From NCBI GenBank assembly GCA_036898135.1, contig CM072514.1, forward strand, positions 15,015,464 to 15,079,463: a DNA stretch of 64,000 nucleotides, in the 5' to 3' direction. Numbering within the stretch: position 1 is the first letter of the stretch; every line of letters begins with the position of its first letter. Below are positions 20,816 through 31,849 of this stretch, piece after piece. The notes below the pieces were generated by a model. The model did not search any database and was not told the DNA's origin. It saw only the letters and a list, made by a program, of their open reading frames with translations. Both the position numbers and the translations under genes were made by a program. Source of the DNA: Oncomelania hupensis. Taxonomy: Eukaryota > Mollusca > Gastropoda > Littorinimorpha > Pomatiopsidae.

Positions 20816-21250
20816 AAAAATTTTGATTTTTCTAAAAATAACTGGGTCATTCTAGGTGATTTTAATTTTCATTCACCATTATGGGAGCGGGATTGGAAGA
20901 CATCTGGAATCGCTTTGTAGAAAATGTTGTGGATTCTCAGGTTGTTTTATTAGATAATGGCGACCAAACACAAATACCTGATGTTGCTACTCACAGACCT
21001 ACATTCATAGACCTATCGATTGTATCATCACATCTGGCTTTTATTAGGCATTGGAGTGTTGAGGAAGATTGTTTAGGCAATGACAACGTGCCATTTTAAC
21101 AACTTTTAATGAAAATGTTTGTAATAGTGAGTCAGATGTTGAAAGATAAAATTCCTAAATTTGTTTATAATCGGGCGGGTTGGGAAACTTTTCACAATTA
21201 CTTGTTATCATATTCTAAGGAAAATATTGAAATGCGGTAGTTTTGACACT
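20816..21250 (+). pseudogene. LINE endonuclease domain, middle and C-terminal part
   Basis: Reads NFDFSKNNWVILGDFNFHSP then LWERDW, an 85-residue open stretch with LDNGDQTQIPD, RPTFIDLSIVSSHLAF and WSVEEDCLGNDNVPF. GDFN, the T...S.IDL-like block and the GSDH-like GNDN are landmarks of the apurinic-type endonuclease (exonuclease-endonuclease-phosphatase fold) of LINEs. Stops follow after 21100. The last landmark normally reads SDH; here the His is replaced by Asn, which would harm activity. It is joined to a 5'-like segment at 20620-20815, skipping the N-terminal half, which lies nearby on the other strand. Confidence 0.85.
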
Positions 21251-21299
21251 CCTGAAGGTTACCTTTTATGGGTCCATGATATAGGCTAGGCCACTCCCC

Positions 21300-21612
21300 A
21301 CTCTACCAGATTTTGTTACTGATAATGATGAGGACGTCAATCATCGCTTCTCCTCTACTGCTTGAACGTTCACTCCCGCCTAGAATGACCCAGTTATTTT
21401 TAGAAAAATCAAAATTCTTCAACCAATCTGTGTTTTTAGTAGGATAATATACAGATATGTTAATAACAAATTTCTCATTAATCCGTGTGCATGCACCTGC
21501 AGCATACACATCGTTATAATTAATAGAAACTGGAAATGGTTCAATAAAAGTATGGGACAGATCACAAAGAATATACAGAGCACACTGCACCCTTTCACTT
21601 TCTTTATCATAC
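21300..21612 (-). pseudogene. LINE endonuclease domain, inner part, inverted
   Basis: The minus strand reads RVQCALYILCDLSHTFIEPF, then NEKFVINISVYYPTKNTDWL and KNFDFSKNNWVILGG. This is the part of the endonuclease just before the segment at 20816-21250, and the two share the KNFDFSKNNWVILG string in opposite orientations. After that string the sequence changes to SERSSSRG, so the joint lies inside the GDFN motif. Confidence 0.8.
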
Positions 21613-21619
21613 CTGAATA

Positions 21620-21689
<70 letters not shown>
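21613..21689. repeat. TAA microsatellite (SINE tail)
   Basis: About 24 TAA triplets; tail of the reverse-strand SINE that follows. Confidence 0.95.
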
Positions 21690-21690
<1 letters not shown>

Positions 21691-21985
21691 AGGATGCTAT
21701 GTACGCGCCTTTCCCCAAGGCTCAAAGCGCGGCGATCTATACCAACATACACGCTCACCTGTCTCATTTACCCTCACACACACCAAATACACATACATCA
21801 CTCAAACAGGTGGTGTAAAGGCAGGGAGATCGCTATTAGAAGACGGAAGAAAATCGAATTTTTATTTTTGAAATTTTTATATTGACTGCATCCCGTACCA
21901 TTATTGAAGGGAGGGAGGAAACCGGAGTGCCCGGAGAAAACCCTCGGTGACCTCAATAGTCTCTTACCTAAGTCACATACATAAG
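21690..21985 (-). repeat. SINE family B body with triplet tail
   Basis: On the minus strand the body has gttttctccgggcactccgg, cagtcaatataaa, gcgatctccctgcctttaca and gtgagcgtgtatgttggtat, and ends gcgcgtacatagcatcctgt before (TAT)n. It sits inside the LINE remnant, separating its inner endonuclease part from its N-terminal part. The 5' head is truncated. Confidence 0.88.
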
Positions 21986-22065
21986 TTCGCCCCTTGCTGG
22001 TGGATAATAATATTTGTCGTAGTATTTTGTTGTTTTTGTTGTTGTATCAATTTTCCTTCATCAGA

Positions 22066-22275
22066 TTAACGTAAGTTGTACAAAATATTTGTCAATTTTA
22101 GGTAGTCTTTCACTACATCAAGTGACTGTAGGGCTAAAATACAAAATCGGTGTTGCTCAATATAATACTTGAATGGTAACAAGTTCTTGTTGATTGATGT
22201 GCGGTTCCATTGAAATATAGTAAGGTTTTTATTCAAAGTATTGCCTTTCAAATATAAATAAAAAGAAATAAAAGT
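22066..22275 (-). pseudogene. LINE endonuclease N-terminal start
   Basis: The minus strand reads LTIFQWNRTSINKNLLPFKY then YIEQHRFCILALQSLDVVKD. The pattern ilQWN..si..Nl..lk, then vialqEt, opens LINE endonucleases. The usual catalytic Glu in LQE is a Ser here, so the protein would be inactive. It is preceded on the minus strand by the 22-bp repeat region, which acts as its 5' leader, and ends at a stop near 22066. Confidence 0.75.
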
Positions 22276-22309
22276 GTCTGCTTCTTCTTTTTTTTTTTTT
22301 AGGGTCTTT

Positions 22310-22660
22310 TTCATATCCGAATTGGTAAATTCTCCCCACATTTTCCCCATATTCTCCCCACATTTTCCCCATATACTCCCCATATTTTCCCCATATTCTG
22401 CCCACATTTTTCCCATATTCTGCCCACATTTTTCCCATATTCTCCCCACATTTTCCCCATATTCTCCCCACATTTTCCCCATATTCTCCCCACATTTTCC
22501 CCCCACATTTTCCCCATACTATCCCCACATTTTCCCCATATTCTCCCCACAATGTAGAAGAGGGAGCTGGAGGAACTTCTTCTTCTTCTTCTTCTTCTTC
22601 TTTTGTAGGCAGCCTTCAATATGTTGAACAAACTTGCTGAACTGAGATGGGGATGGGAGT
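22310..22660 (-). repeat. Right arm of the inverted repeat, with 22-bp tandem units
   Basis: 22320-22555 holds about ten units of 22 bases containing ccccacattttccccatatt. 22553-22660 matches the outer part of the left arm in reverse. Frames through it are Gly/Glu/Trp/Met repeat translations. Confidence 0.9.
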
Positions 22661-23296
22661 ACATCGTAAATGACATCAGGTTTGAAGAAGCGCGAGGCGG
22701 TGTAATAGAACATTTCCAACTTTTACGTTTACAATAGTATGGAATACAAAGAGATGGCAACACATTTAGATGGAACCGTTTCCAATACTCGTCGCCTAGT
22801 TACGCTATTTCACGGCATGTATTTTCTGCCTCCTACACGCCTATATTTGTTGAAAGACGTTGAAGACATAGACCTAAAAAGTCTTAAGGAAGCCTTACAT
22901 ACACACATACAGACAGACACACACACATACACACTCACACGCGCGCCTATGTTTTTATAATTTATTCAGAATTTTCGACAGCATTATTATACAAAGCATC
23001 CTATTCTGATTGAGATATAACGTTGGAAGCAACAGGCACGTGAAAGAAATGAACTCACAAGCACGCATCCAACACACGCACACAACATTCACACTGGCAT
23101 AATGGACACGCAGTGATCATTTTTATTATTGGATTTGAAATGTGTACACATAGATGATTAATTGAACTATATGGACAGGTCTTTGGCAATTTATTCCAGT
23201 ACAAAACAATTCTCTCTCAGTCTATCCCTCTCCCGCCTGTCTCACACACTGCGCGCGCACACATACACACACATACACACACACACACACACACAT
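22661..23296. other. No gene seen; AC tracts
   Basis: Unique sequence with AC/CAT dinucleotide tracts at about 22895-22935 and 23250-23296. Confidence 0.5.
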
Positions 23297-23699
23297 ACTT
23301 GTATTCGATACAAAATGGGTTTCTTTAAGAATGTAGGAATCGAAAAGCACTTTTTTGACGAAAAGAACGCACATTTCTTCTAGAAATGTAAGAATCTAAG
23401 TCAAAATTGGCTCTTTCCGTCTAAAAAGTTGACCTAGTTCGTCTCCTATAGGCGATGAAATAGGTCGAATTTTCGTCAAAATTTCTCCGAAAATTGACTG
23501 TATTTTCTCCGTCCCGGATAGAGCACTCCTGTGTATTAATACACTCTCATGCACTACAACTGCACCCCCAAGCACTAAAATAGCACTCCCGCGCACTTAG
23601 AACAAAATGGGTTCATGAAACAAAATGGGTTCCAAGCAAATAAACCCACTTTGTACTCCAAAAGACGGTTCTGAAACCCATTTGGTTGCTTTTACAAGT
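23297..23699. mobile_element. Undescribed terminal-inverted-repeat element, copy 2
   Basis: Ends 23297-23322 and 23674-23699 are inverted repeats matching at 20 of 26 positions; an inner pair (23309-23322 and 23642-23655) matches at 13 of 14. Internal order equals copy 1 at 15084-15950: a hairpin bounded by gacctagttc and gaaataggtc, a tgcactacaactgcac block, then two aaaatgggttc motifs near the right end. It lacks the long palindrome. The left side borders an AC tract and another lies about 40 bases to the right. No coding capacity. Confidence 0.72.
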
Positions 23700-24143
23700 T
23701 CACTGAACAAACACACTGCACATAAACACTGCAAACACAACCCCCCACACACACAAACACACACACACACACACCCCACTACAAACACACCTTCCCTACC
23801 ACTTTCGCCCATCTTATCTCTTACCCACCACCACCACCACTACCTCACTCACACTCGCACCCTACCACCTGAATTACCTTTTCTTGGTTGCATTTCATTC
23901 ACCGTCAAATGACAAAGGAATGAGGCGAGCGTGTAGGGGAGAGAATTGTGTTTGGAAACTGCTTACGACACGCAAATTGCTTTTGGGATATTGAGGCCCG
24001 CGGAGTGCCCAGTTAAGTCTGGGCGCACTTGCGTTGGTCAAGTCTCACACAGACGCACGGTTCGATTTGAAGAGAGTTCGCGGCCATGTCATTAAGCTAG
24101 GTTTTATTTATACAAGTGTATGGATGATAAGTTATCAGTCGAC
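23700..24143. other. AC-rich then unique sequence, no gene seen
   Basis: AC tract at about 23740-23775 and CACCAC triplets near 23825; nothing coding. Confidence 0.5.
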
Positions 24144-24500
24144 CCAGTGCGGTGGCTCCGTGGTAGAGCGTTCGCCTGTCACACCAATGAACGCCGGTTC
24201 CAAATCCGTAATGAACAAGATGGTGAAATCAACTCCCACTTTCTCCCCGCAGAAACCCTCAATCTCCTCCATCAAACAGAACCTAAACACTCATCTCTTG
24301 TCGTCTTCCTTGGCTTTAACCATCTTCCACAACAATGGTCTGTTCCGCTCACATCTGCCCGAATGTATACATTTTTGTGTTGCTTTTTCCTTATCATTTT
24401 CTTTTTTGCTGTGGGAATGCGTGAGACTTACGCTTTGAACCAATGTTTTTAATAGGGAAAAAAAAGCTATATAAATATCCTAATATCATTTATTATTATT
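24144..24500 (+). repeat. tRNA-like SINE with an L2-like 3' end
   Basis: The A-box-like string gtggctccgtggtagagcg and the B-box-like gccggttccaaatccg are about 45 bases apart. The body includes a segment translating as SIKQNLNTHLL, like the C-terminal end of L2 LINEs, and ends in gctatataaatatcctaat with an ATT tail. Sharing a 3' end with a LINE is common for SINEs moved by it; that link is inferred here. Confidence 0.65.
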
Positions 24501-25798
24501 AAGATAAAAGTTGCAATGTTTTACTACGTTAGCAGTATGGTTATTCTGGTGGTTCAGTGTTGATTTGGGTCGCTCTCCCCTAGGGATGGTGCGTGTGGAC
24601 ATTACCTTTGAACGTTCCTTCATTCGAGATATCAGTAACTGAGCACTTATCTAGCTGATTGACGTTCGCAGGAGGACGCGTTAAGACTGTTGGAAATAGG
24701 AAAAAAGGAGTCATCTACCTTAGCTGCAGATAGACCTACCGTGGCGCTGGCTACATTTAATAATAATAATTTATTTTGTAAAGCGCAATTCCAAACTAAA
24801 ACGTCTGCTTAAAGTGCTCAAACCGACAAACGCATACTCTCACACAAGCACTCGCACAATAAGAGACTGTACAACACACTAAAACATGGTGTATATATTT
24901 AAAAAAAACTACTTTCATCTAACACCACATGCCTACAAACAAACACACACAGAATCAATATAAGCAGCCAAAAACAATAAGATAAAATTCGTAAATACAC
25001 ACATGTCCAATACAATCAAACAAAAGTATTAAAAAAATTAAAAACAACAACATACATATATACATATATTTTAAATCTAAAAGATGTAAGAGACATTAAC
25101 ATAAACCCAAACATGGCTTTATGCATTCAAATACAATATAGAATAAATACAATAAAATACAATGACAGAACTTAATCCTCATCCTCTGAGTGACTGAGCC
25201 AGTAAAAACAAACAAGCAATAAGACAAGGTATGATTTTATAGAATAAAATAATTCACTTTGCCAAATTTCATAAGCCCATTAAGTGAAGATCACAAAAAT
25301 GTAAAAATGTTGGACCCTGGGTCCAGTGACCGACAGACCAGGGCTAAACTAAGAAGCAGCACGCACCCCCTCTCTAGTCGAATTCTGGGGTAGGTGAGGA
25401 GGGGGGGGGTGGGGTGGAGAGGTGCAGGACCATCCAAAACTGGGAAATGTGAGCACGCACACCAGGAAAATTCCTCCACGTGGGAGGTTAAAACGAATAA
25501 GTAGAACTAAAAGGGGTTCCTCACGCCGGTATAACCCAGGTAAAAAGCGCTTTTAAATAAAAATTGAAACTGGGATGGGAGCAGGCAATCAAGGGGAAGG
25601 GGGTGCGCATACTACCTTTTTCTTTTTTATTTTTTATTTTTATTTTTACTAATTCTTCTATTGACATCACCACCACCGCTACCGCCGCCACCATTTTAAA
25701 CGTTCACGGGATTATCTCCCGTTCAAATGTCGATCAGTATTTGCCGACTTGACTGCAGTTATGTCCCTTCGCCCTTTCTCTCTCCCACACCGTGGCGC
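24501..25798. other. No gene seen; old interspersed repeat from 24757
   Basis: 24757-24790 (taataataataatttatttt then gtaaagcgcaattcc) looks like a reverse-oriented SINE or LINE end. The following 700 bases are A-rich without frames. A CCCACCCC/G-rich segment lies near 25400. Confidence 0.45.
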
Positions 25799-25937
25799 CA
25801 GTGCATTCAATGTGAAACTTTCAGAGGAATGTCTCCTGTCGAAATGTCACCATCGTACGATGTCTCCAGTGCATTCAATGTGAAACTTTCAGAGGAATGT
25901 CTCCTGTCCAAATGTCACCGTCGTACGATGTCTGCGG
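25799..25937. repeat. 69-bp tandem duplication
   Basis: Two copies share cagtgcattcaatgtgaaac and aggaatgtctcctgtc with a few substitutions. They sit in a 94-codon frame with no recognised domain. Confidence 0.85.
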
Positions 25938-26769
25938 TCTACACAACAAATCGATACGAGAGCAATGGTGTCGACCAGCACGAAAATGCCGTGCAACCGT
26001 GTGTCTGCTGAACATTTTGCCACATAAACAGTGGTGAGTGATGTCGAGGTTATACAAGTTTAAGAGGCAGGAGAAGTCATTACTACGGCCCCAAAGCCGC
26101 GAGAGTCGATGGTGGCGGTCTTCGGGATACAAATCTCGATACACTAAATTTCCCTGGTTTGGCTGCCGTGATTTCAGTTGTAAAGAAACAGTTGTGGTTG
26201 TTTTGTGTTTAATTTTGTGTATTATTCCTTCTTCTTTCCCCACTCAACCCTCCCATCCCCTCTCTTCTCGACCCACCTAAATCATCAACATCAATCTTCT
26301 ACACACAGGAAAATTACATTAAAGGGACCCATTCTGACCACGCCCCTTTGACAGATCTGTTTAACAGTTACAGTGAATGTTGTCCCACTGAAAAATAAGC
26401 TTGCAACAAAACCACCAACTCTTTGGAAAGTAGTTATTGAGTTCATCAGTAAATTCCGTAGTTTTGTGGCTATTAATAGCAGCCGCTAGCATCATTTACA
26501 CTCCCGGTTCCACCCATCGCCACAGATATTACCCCCATTATAATCATTGCTACCAGCATTGCCGCCAATTATAAGCTCATTAAGGTCAAAGATCAACACT
26601 GCATAATTATATAACCACCCTCAACCACCAGTGACAAAGGGCACGCCCAACCGAGGGTTAGGTAACCTTTCAAGGTCACAAGTCACGAACTTAAATGTCA
26701 CCATGTCCGCGCAGAAAAGTCCCTCGGGTACTCCCAGTGATCCCGTCTCTCCTCAAGTTGTAGTCTATG
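25938..26769. other. No gene seen
   Basis: Open frames of up to 122 codons overlap on both strands at 25875-26280 without recognisable motifs. The rest is unremarkable up to the 5-base duplication ctatg at 26765-26769. Confidence 0.4.
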
Positions 26770-27346
26770 TGTTACGTTGAAACGCGCACGATAGTACGTG
26801 TGAGACGCGCACGATAGGGCCGATCGTTTTGTTTTGCAAAGCATGCAATAACAGAGTGTATTTACCTTTGATTTGAGTTTGCGTTGTAGTTAGAAGAAGC
26901 TTTGTATAATGTTGATAATTTTCGTTGGTTGATATTATTGGAGAATTTTCTAGGGTGCTTGTTTACTATCTATCGAAACGTCTAGATAGATCTACAGATA
27001 GCTGAGAAAATTCTTGGACTGTAAAGAAAGTTGTATGACGAAGTTTATTCTGCTTGGTTATAATTGCGTCACGCTCGAATGTTCCAGCGTTCTCTAGAGT
27101 ATAGAGAAAGTATATATGTACCGCACTGTTTGAGTGTTGAGAGTTTTTAAAAAAGTGAGAAAGTGGAAAAAGCGATTGTATGCAGTTGTTGATGTACGCT
27201 GAATAAAGTTGGAAAACTTCATACGACGACTCCTGCCTTGTTGCTGAGTGAACAGTTTGCGTGGATAAACGAATCTGGGTTACACTTATTAGGATTCAAG
27301 CATCGGGGCTGAAACAACTACTGATAAAAACAACAACGGTGTAACT
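26770..27346 (+). mobile_element. Solo LTR, related to the element at 44186-49801
   Basis: Starts tgttacgttgaaacg and ends ggtgtaact, where the related LTRs end gtgtaaca. It shares catgcaataa-, gcagttgttgatgt-, gaataaacgaatctg- and attcaagcatcggggctgaa-type blocks with them but has many substitutions and indels. It is flanked by ctatg (26765-26769) and ttatg (27347-27351), a target duplication with one change. Polyadenylation-type AATAAA strings are kept. There is no internal region beside it, which points to LTR-LTR recombination. Confidence 0.9.
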
Positions 27347-28037
27347 TTATGGCAGTGGTAGAATAAACAACAGCTATTAATCAGCACGCCCATTTCAGAC
27401 GCATTTCTCCTGTTTTCACTGAAGGGTAACATTGGGCGTTAGGAGCACAACGCCACTAAGCACAATCATTTCAGACACACCTCTTCATTTCTTATGTCGG
27501 AGTTGGGCGGACCTGCGACAGCTCATGTATCTTTAACACTCTACCGTTAGATACGTCCTTCGTTGTCTTAGAGCGTAAAAAATCAGCGCGTGCCGTTCAC
27601 TCGCACCTTTTAATGCCTTCCTAGTATTGCACAGTTTTGCAGAGATGGAAGGGGGTACCAACCGCTCAGTCACTACAGCGTTAAAAGCTGACGGGTTGTA
27701 GGCCTACTGGTCACCTGACTGCTTCAATCGTCGTGGTGGTTGTTTGAGATAAAAACAGTGGCATCCTCATTCTTTATATTTGGTTCTCTCTGGTAATAGT
27801 AGACCCCCACCTCCACAACCATCTGAAGGGAAGCAATCATTAGCAGTTAAGAAACTATATTGTCCACCAAGGATGGCGCTATCTTATAAATAAGACCGTG
27901 GACACTGACATGTGGAAGAGGAAAGGGAGAAAAGGAAGGAGAGTGAGGAAAACAAAGATGAGAATTAAAGGAATGTAAGGAATTAAAATGAGAAAGAAGA
28001 AAAGAAGACAAAGACACATCTAAATTCTCTATAACCA

Positions 28038-28044
<7 letters not shown>
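27347..28044. other. No gene seen
   Basis: Unremarkable sequence; a 63-codon frame at 27847-28038 has no motif. Confidence 0.4.

Positions 28045-28127
<83 letters not shown>
28045..28127. repeat. CT microsatellite
   Basis: About 40 uninterrupted CT dinucleotides. Confidence 0.97.
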
Positions 28128-28132
<5 letters not shown>

Positions 28133-28820
28133 TGGCATTTGTCCTCAGGCTATGGCGCGACAGGTCATGATCATCCAATAGGTCAAAGGTTGGAAACGCT
28201 AATGGTCAGTCTTTACGTGAGCAATGGAATCGCCGCGGGTCACTTGTGCTCTTTCTTAGCTCATTCGCTGCCTGTCTTTTCTTTCTTTCTTTCTTTCTTT
28301 CTTTCTTTGTCTTTTCTTCGTTCCTTTTCTTTTCTTTTCTTTCCTTCTTTCTTTCCTTCTCCGTATAAACAAAAACATTGGCATCATCATTCTTTATATT
28401 TGGTTCTCTCTGTAATAGTATACCCACCTCCACAACCATTTTAACACTCTTTTCTCTTTGTAATAAAAAAAAAGAAAGAAATAAGAATGTATGCTATCAT
28501 TGTTGCAATGTAACAATTTCCAACTCTAAAAAGTTTGGAATTAGATTTTCTTTTCCTTTCCGGTGCTTTTTTGTCAAGGAAATAACATTGTTAGATATTC
28601 CAGGCGTCCAGCATATCGCATTTTCCTTCCTAAAATTCAATTTTCTTGCTCATCTAGTTCCTATCAGGAACGGCCTCTCCTCACTGATTGTGATCCATGC
28701 TGGATCAAGGGAAGCAATCATTGCTCGAATATGTCGCTAGTCTCCCTTTGCTTGAAAAGCGCAGCCGTGCATAGTGGTAGTGATTATAAAACGGCGCTGT
28801 GAGGCTGTGGGTGTTGAAGA
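28128..28820. other. No gene seen; CTTT-rich at 28278-28360
   Basis: The CTTT tract gives long Ser/Phe/Leu frames. Near 28371-28440 the sequence resembles 27757-27825 (ggcatc-tcattctttatatt and ttggttctctctg), so it is a duplicated segment. No domain is recognised in the 120-codon frame. Confidence 0.5.
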
Positions 28821-28868
28821 AGAAGAAGAAGAAGATGTTTTGTGGTTGTTGTTGTTGTTGAAGATGAC

Positions 28869-28913
<45 letters not shown>

Positions 28914-28917
28914 TATA

Positions 28918-28963
<46 letters not shown>
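28821..28963. repeat. GAA, GTT and GAT microsatellites
   Basis: Short GAA and GTT runs followed by more than 25 GAT triplets. Confidence 0.95.
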
Positions 28964-28966
<3 letters not shown>

Positions 28967-29080
28967 GCCCCCCGTTGAGGTGTCGAGGGTTTCAGTATAA
29001 ATAGTATCCCCACTTTCTGGAAATGTAGTGCTTTAAATTCCCACTGTCGCTGTCTTTCTCCTTTATTCTTTCTCATTCCT

Positions 29081-29083
<3 letters not shown>
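28964..29083 (+). repeat. Fragment of family NR repeat
   Basis: Holds gggtttcagtataaatagta and ccactgtcgctgtctttct as in 42998-43586 and 58488-59200; both sides run into GAT tracts. Confidence 0.88.
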
Positions 29084-29143
<60 letters not shown>

Positions 29144-29237
29144 CTGATGATGATGATGATGATGAGTTAAAACGAACAAAGATGCCAAGGACAGTAATAC
29201 TGCTGACGATGACGATGAAACTGACAGGGAACGAAGA

Positions 29238-29308
<71 letters not shown>
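29084..29308. repeat. GAT microsatellites
   Basis: Two long GAT runs (29081-29166 and 29239-29308) separated by a short unique segment. Confidence 0.95.
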
Positions 29309-29310
<2 letters not shown>

Positions 29311-30112
29311 CGTCCACTTTTATGGCGCACATGATGATGACGAAAATAAAATTATAGGGAATGAAGAAAGACGATGACAAGAAGATGACAGAGAATGAAC
29401 AAAGACGACGACGACGAAGATACAGATAACGAAGAATGAAAATAGAGTGGCAGAATTGAATTGCTATTTATTTTCCAAGATCCCTCTGTCCCTGTGTTGG
29501 TCCACCGCTGTACAGTACACGTCTCTCTCCCAGTCCATGCTGTTCTGTCGTCTTCTCTATAGGCGCATGAATGCGGACACTCTCTCTGTATTCTATTAAG
29601 GTCTCAAAGTGGTATATCAGTGAGTTAGTTAATTAGTCATTGTTTATAAGGTCCAGCAGACAGCCGCGAGTGTTGGGGTACCCTTGTTGTCAAGTTTCGT
29701 TTTTCAAAACAGTACTTTTCTGCCAACACAAAGCTCGATTCAACAGAGATTCATGCAAACATCCCGAGTCCTTAATATGCCCTGTCGATCTTCTGACACG
29801 TTCATTTTCTTTGATATTTTTTTTATTAAAGAGAGAGAGAGAACGAGAAAGAAGGAGGTATAAAGGAGAGAAGATAAAAGGATCACAATCAGCTGAAAGA
29901 AGTAGTCTGTGTACTTCTCACTGGCATGCGCATTTGAGGTATCTTAGCAAACAATTAGTTTCCAGTTGGAAACAGGCACACATACATTTGCTTGTAGTAA
30001 TGTTAATCCGTGAGATATCCGGCGCCCGTGTTGTTCGCTAGTGCCCACACGCCTTGTGTGCACAGTGCATTCTTTGGCAAGAGGTGATCGACAACGACGA
30101 TAACACGATGAT
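29309..30112. other. No gene seen
   Basis: A 133-codon frame at 29640-30041 has no recognised domain and contains an Arg/Glu run from a GA tract. Confidence 0.4.
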
Positions 30113-30121
30113 GATGGAGAA

Positions 30122-30419
30122 TGGGGTGTCGGATAGCGCAGTGGTTGGAGCACTCGCTACTGTGTCGCAAGTTAAGCAACGTCCAGTGCGGTTAGCACTT
30201 GGATGGGTGACCGCAAAACGTGAAGCGACAAATAACAACGCCCCCAGTTGACTCAACTGTGACTGAGTACCTACTCTCTTAAGGGTGGGGAAGGTAAAGC
30301 AGCGAGGGAGAGAGATGGGCATCACCCTCATTACGCTGGCCCCAGATAAGTGTGATCTCCAACATCACGCTCCCCTACGGCCACAAGGCTATGGGATTAC
30401 CTTTACCTTTACCTTTACC
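30122..30419 (+). repeat. SINE with tRNA A box and 5S rRNA-like segment, complete copy
   Basis: The head holds ggatagcgcagtggttggag, like a tRNA A box. From 30167 the sequence aagttaagcaacgtccag and ggttagcacttggatggg then tgaccgc follows the internal control region of 5S rRNA (A box, intermediate element, C box) closely. The body ends in a run of ttaccttta units. It is flanked by the 9-base duplication gatggagaa at 30113-30121 and 30420-30428, so it is a complete retroposed insertion. Two reverse copies are at 8826-9134 and 54711-55003. Only the middle to 3' half of 5S is present, so this is not an rRNA gene. Confidence 0.93.
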
Positions 30420-30429
30420 GATGGAGAAC

Positions 30430-31294
30430 AAGGTTTTAATGTCCTATTGCATAAATGAGCCTAACAGCCGGACCATCCCCACGTTACCTCAATGACGACA
30501 AGAGAAAGCGGGACAAAACAAGGAAGGAGAAAAGCGGAGACGTATAGACTTGTCCTATTTCCAAAAGACGCCAGAACTACAACAGCAGACACAAATCTGT
30601 TCTCAAACCACGACAAGAACAGTAAAACGTGGAAACTGTCTTTTCATTCCATGGGTTAAGCTATTGACAGACGCTAATCCACAGAAAAGCAAGAAGAGAC
30701 CTATCCCCAAACACTTCCATAACAGCAACAAATGTCATGATTTGAATAAGAGCAACAAAATATATCTCAGTAACTCGACAAGAACATTTAGAAGAAAAAG
30801 TTACGGTGTTCTTGGTATTTCCTTATTGAACAACACCACAATTATCAGACCAGGGCTGGACGGAAGAGGACAGTGGGAGGGGTGAGTATGGGGGTGACGG
30901 TGGACAGTTTGGAAATGTGACCTTAAAGACAACATAAACAGTAATGTGAAGATTTTCCTGTTCTTGGTTTATCGAAAGTCACTAGAACACGAACCGAGAA
31001 AAAACAACTTATTTTCAAAAGACGACGTGAACGGTAAGCTAGAAAAGAGCTGAACCTGTGCTAGTTATTGAGTTATCTGAGTTGGCCTGCAGGGCCGACA
31101 GCCACAATTGTGATTTAGGGGTCACCGAGCCACACTAATGGCGGACCCGGCATCCATGATGACACCCTGGTCACGTGGCCTCCAGGCAAGGTCCGTAACT
31201 CTTCCCTCATTTCGTGCAAGGGATGCAATCGCGCCAGGGCAAGGAAGGGAGATAATCACTGTGATGGCATTTGGGTTTGGTTTTCGTCTAGTTC
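30430..31294. other. No gene seen
   Basis: A 111-codon frame at 30550-30885 is Lys/Asn/Thr-rich with no domain. Confidence 0.4.
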
Positions 31295-31460
31295 CTTGTT
31301 GTTGTTGTTGTTGGCAGTGTTGTTGTTGACAGTGTTGTTGGAGGTAGTTGTGTTGTTGATTGTTGTAGGTGGGGATGATGATGGTTGTGTTGTTGATGCT
31401 GGAGGTAGTTGTGTTTTTGTGGTGATGATGTTGATAACGGTGTTGTAGGTGGTAATGTTG
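31295..31460. repeat. TTG-rich low-complexity tract
   Basis: Imperfect TTG and GGTAGTTGTGTTG units. Confidence 0.8.
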
Positions 31461-31849
31461 CTGTCGTTGCTGTCATCATTACACGTTCAAGTATTGCTCT
31501 TCAGGTTTTCTGTCCACACCTCTGAAATCCGAAACAAGTATTGACGTGCCCAAGAAAAGTGGATGTTGATATGTTCGTATACAGAGCGCACTCACTCGAT
31601 CAAAACAAAACCCTCATTAGTATTAACCCTCTTCAAAACTCAACCCCGTTCGCCTAGATGCCACACGTGATGCAAGTCTGCGCTCTTGTCGCACGCCATG
31701 AACCGCTGAGCTACATGCGTGAGCACAATCATACTGTACAGTATAGTTAGGGAAAATGACTTTAGAATCACAATACAATCCTCTGGCTTACCAGATTTTG
31801 TTTTCCAAATGGCAAAACAATGAACCATCATAATAAGGAAATATAATAC
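31461..31849. other. No gene seen
   Basis: No recognised repeat or frame. Confidence 0.4.

Noticed and set aside
20620..22660. Simple twin-priming LINE insertion
   Set aside because: Twin priming places the inverted 5' part upstream of the sense 3' part; here the leader is present at both ends and the order does not fit.
30140..30230. 5S rRNA gene
   Set aside because: Only the internal control region is 5S-like; the 5' third is tRNA-like and the body is SINE sequence with a target duplication.
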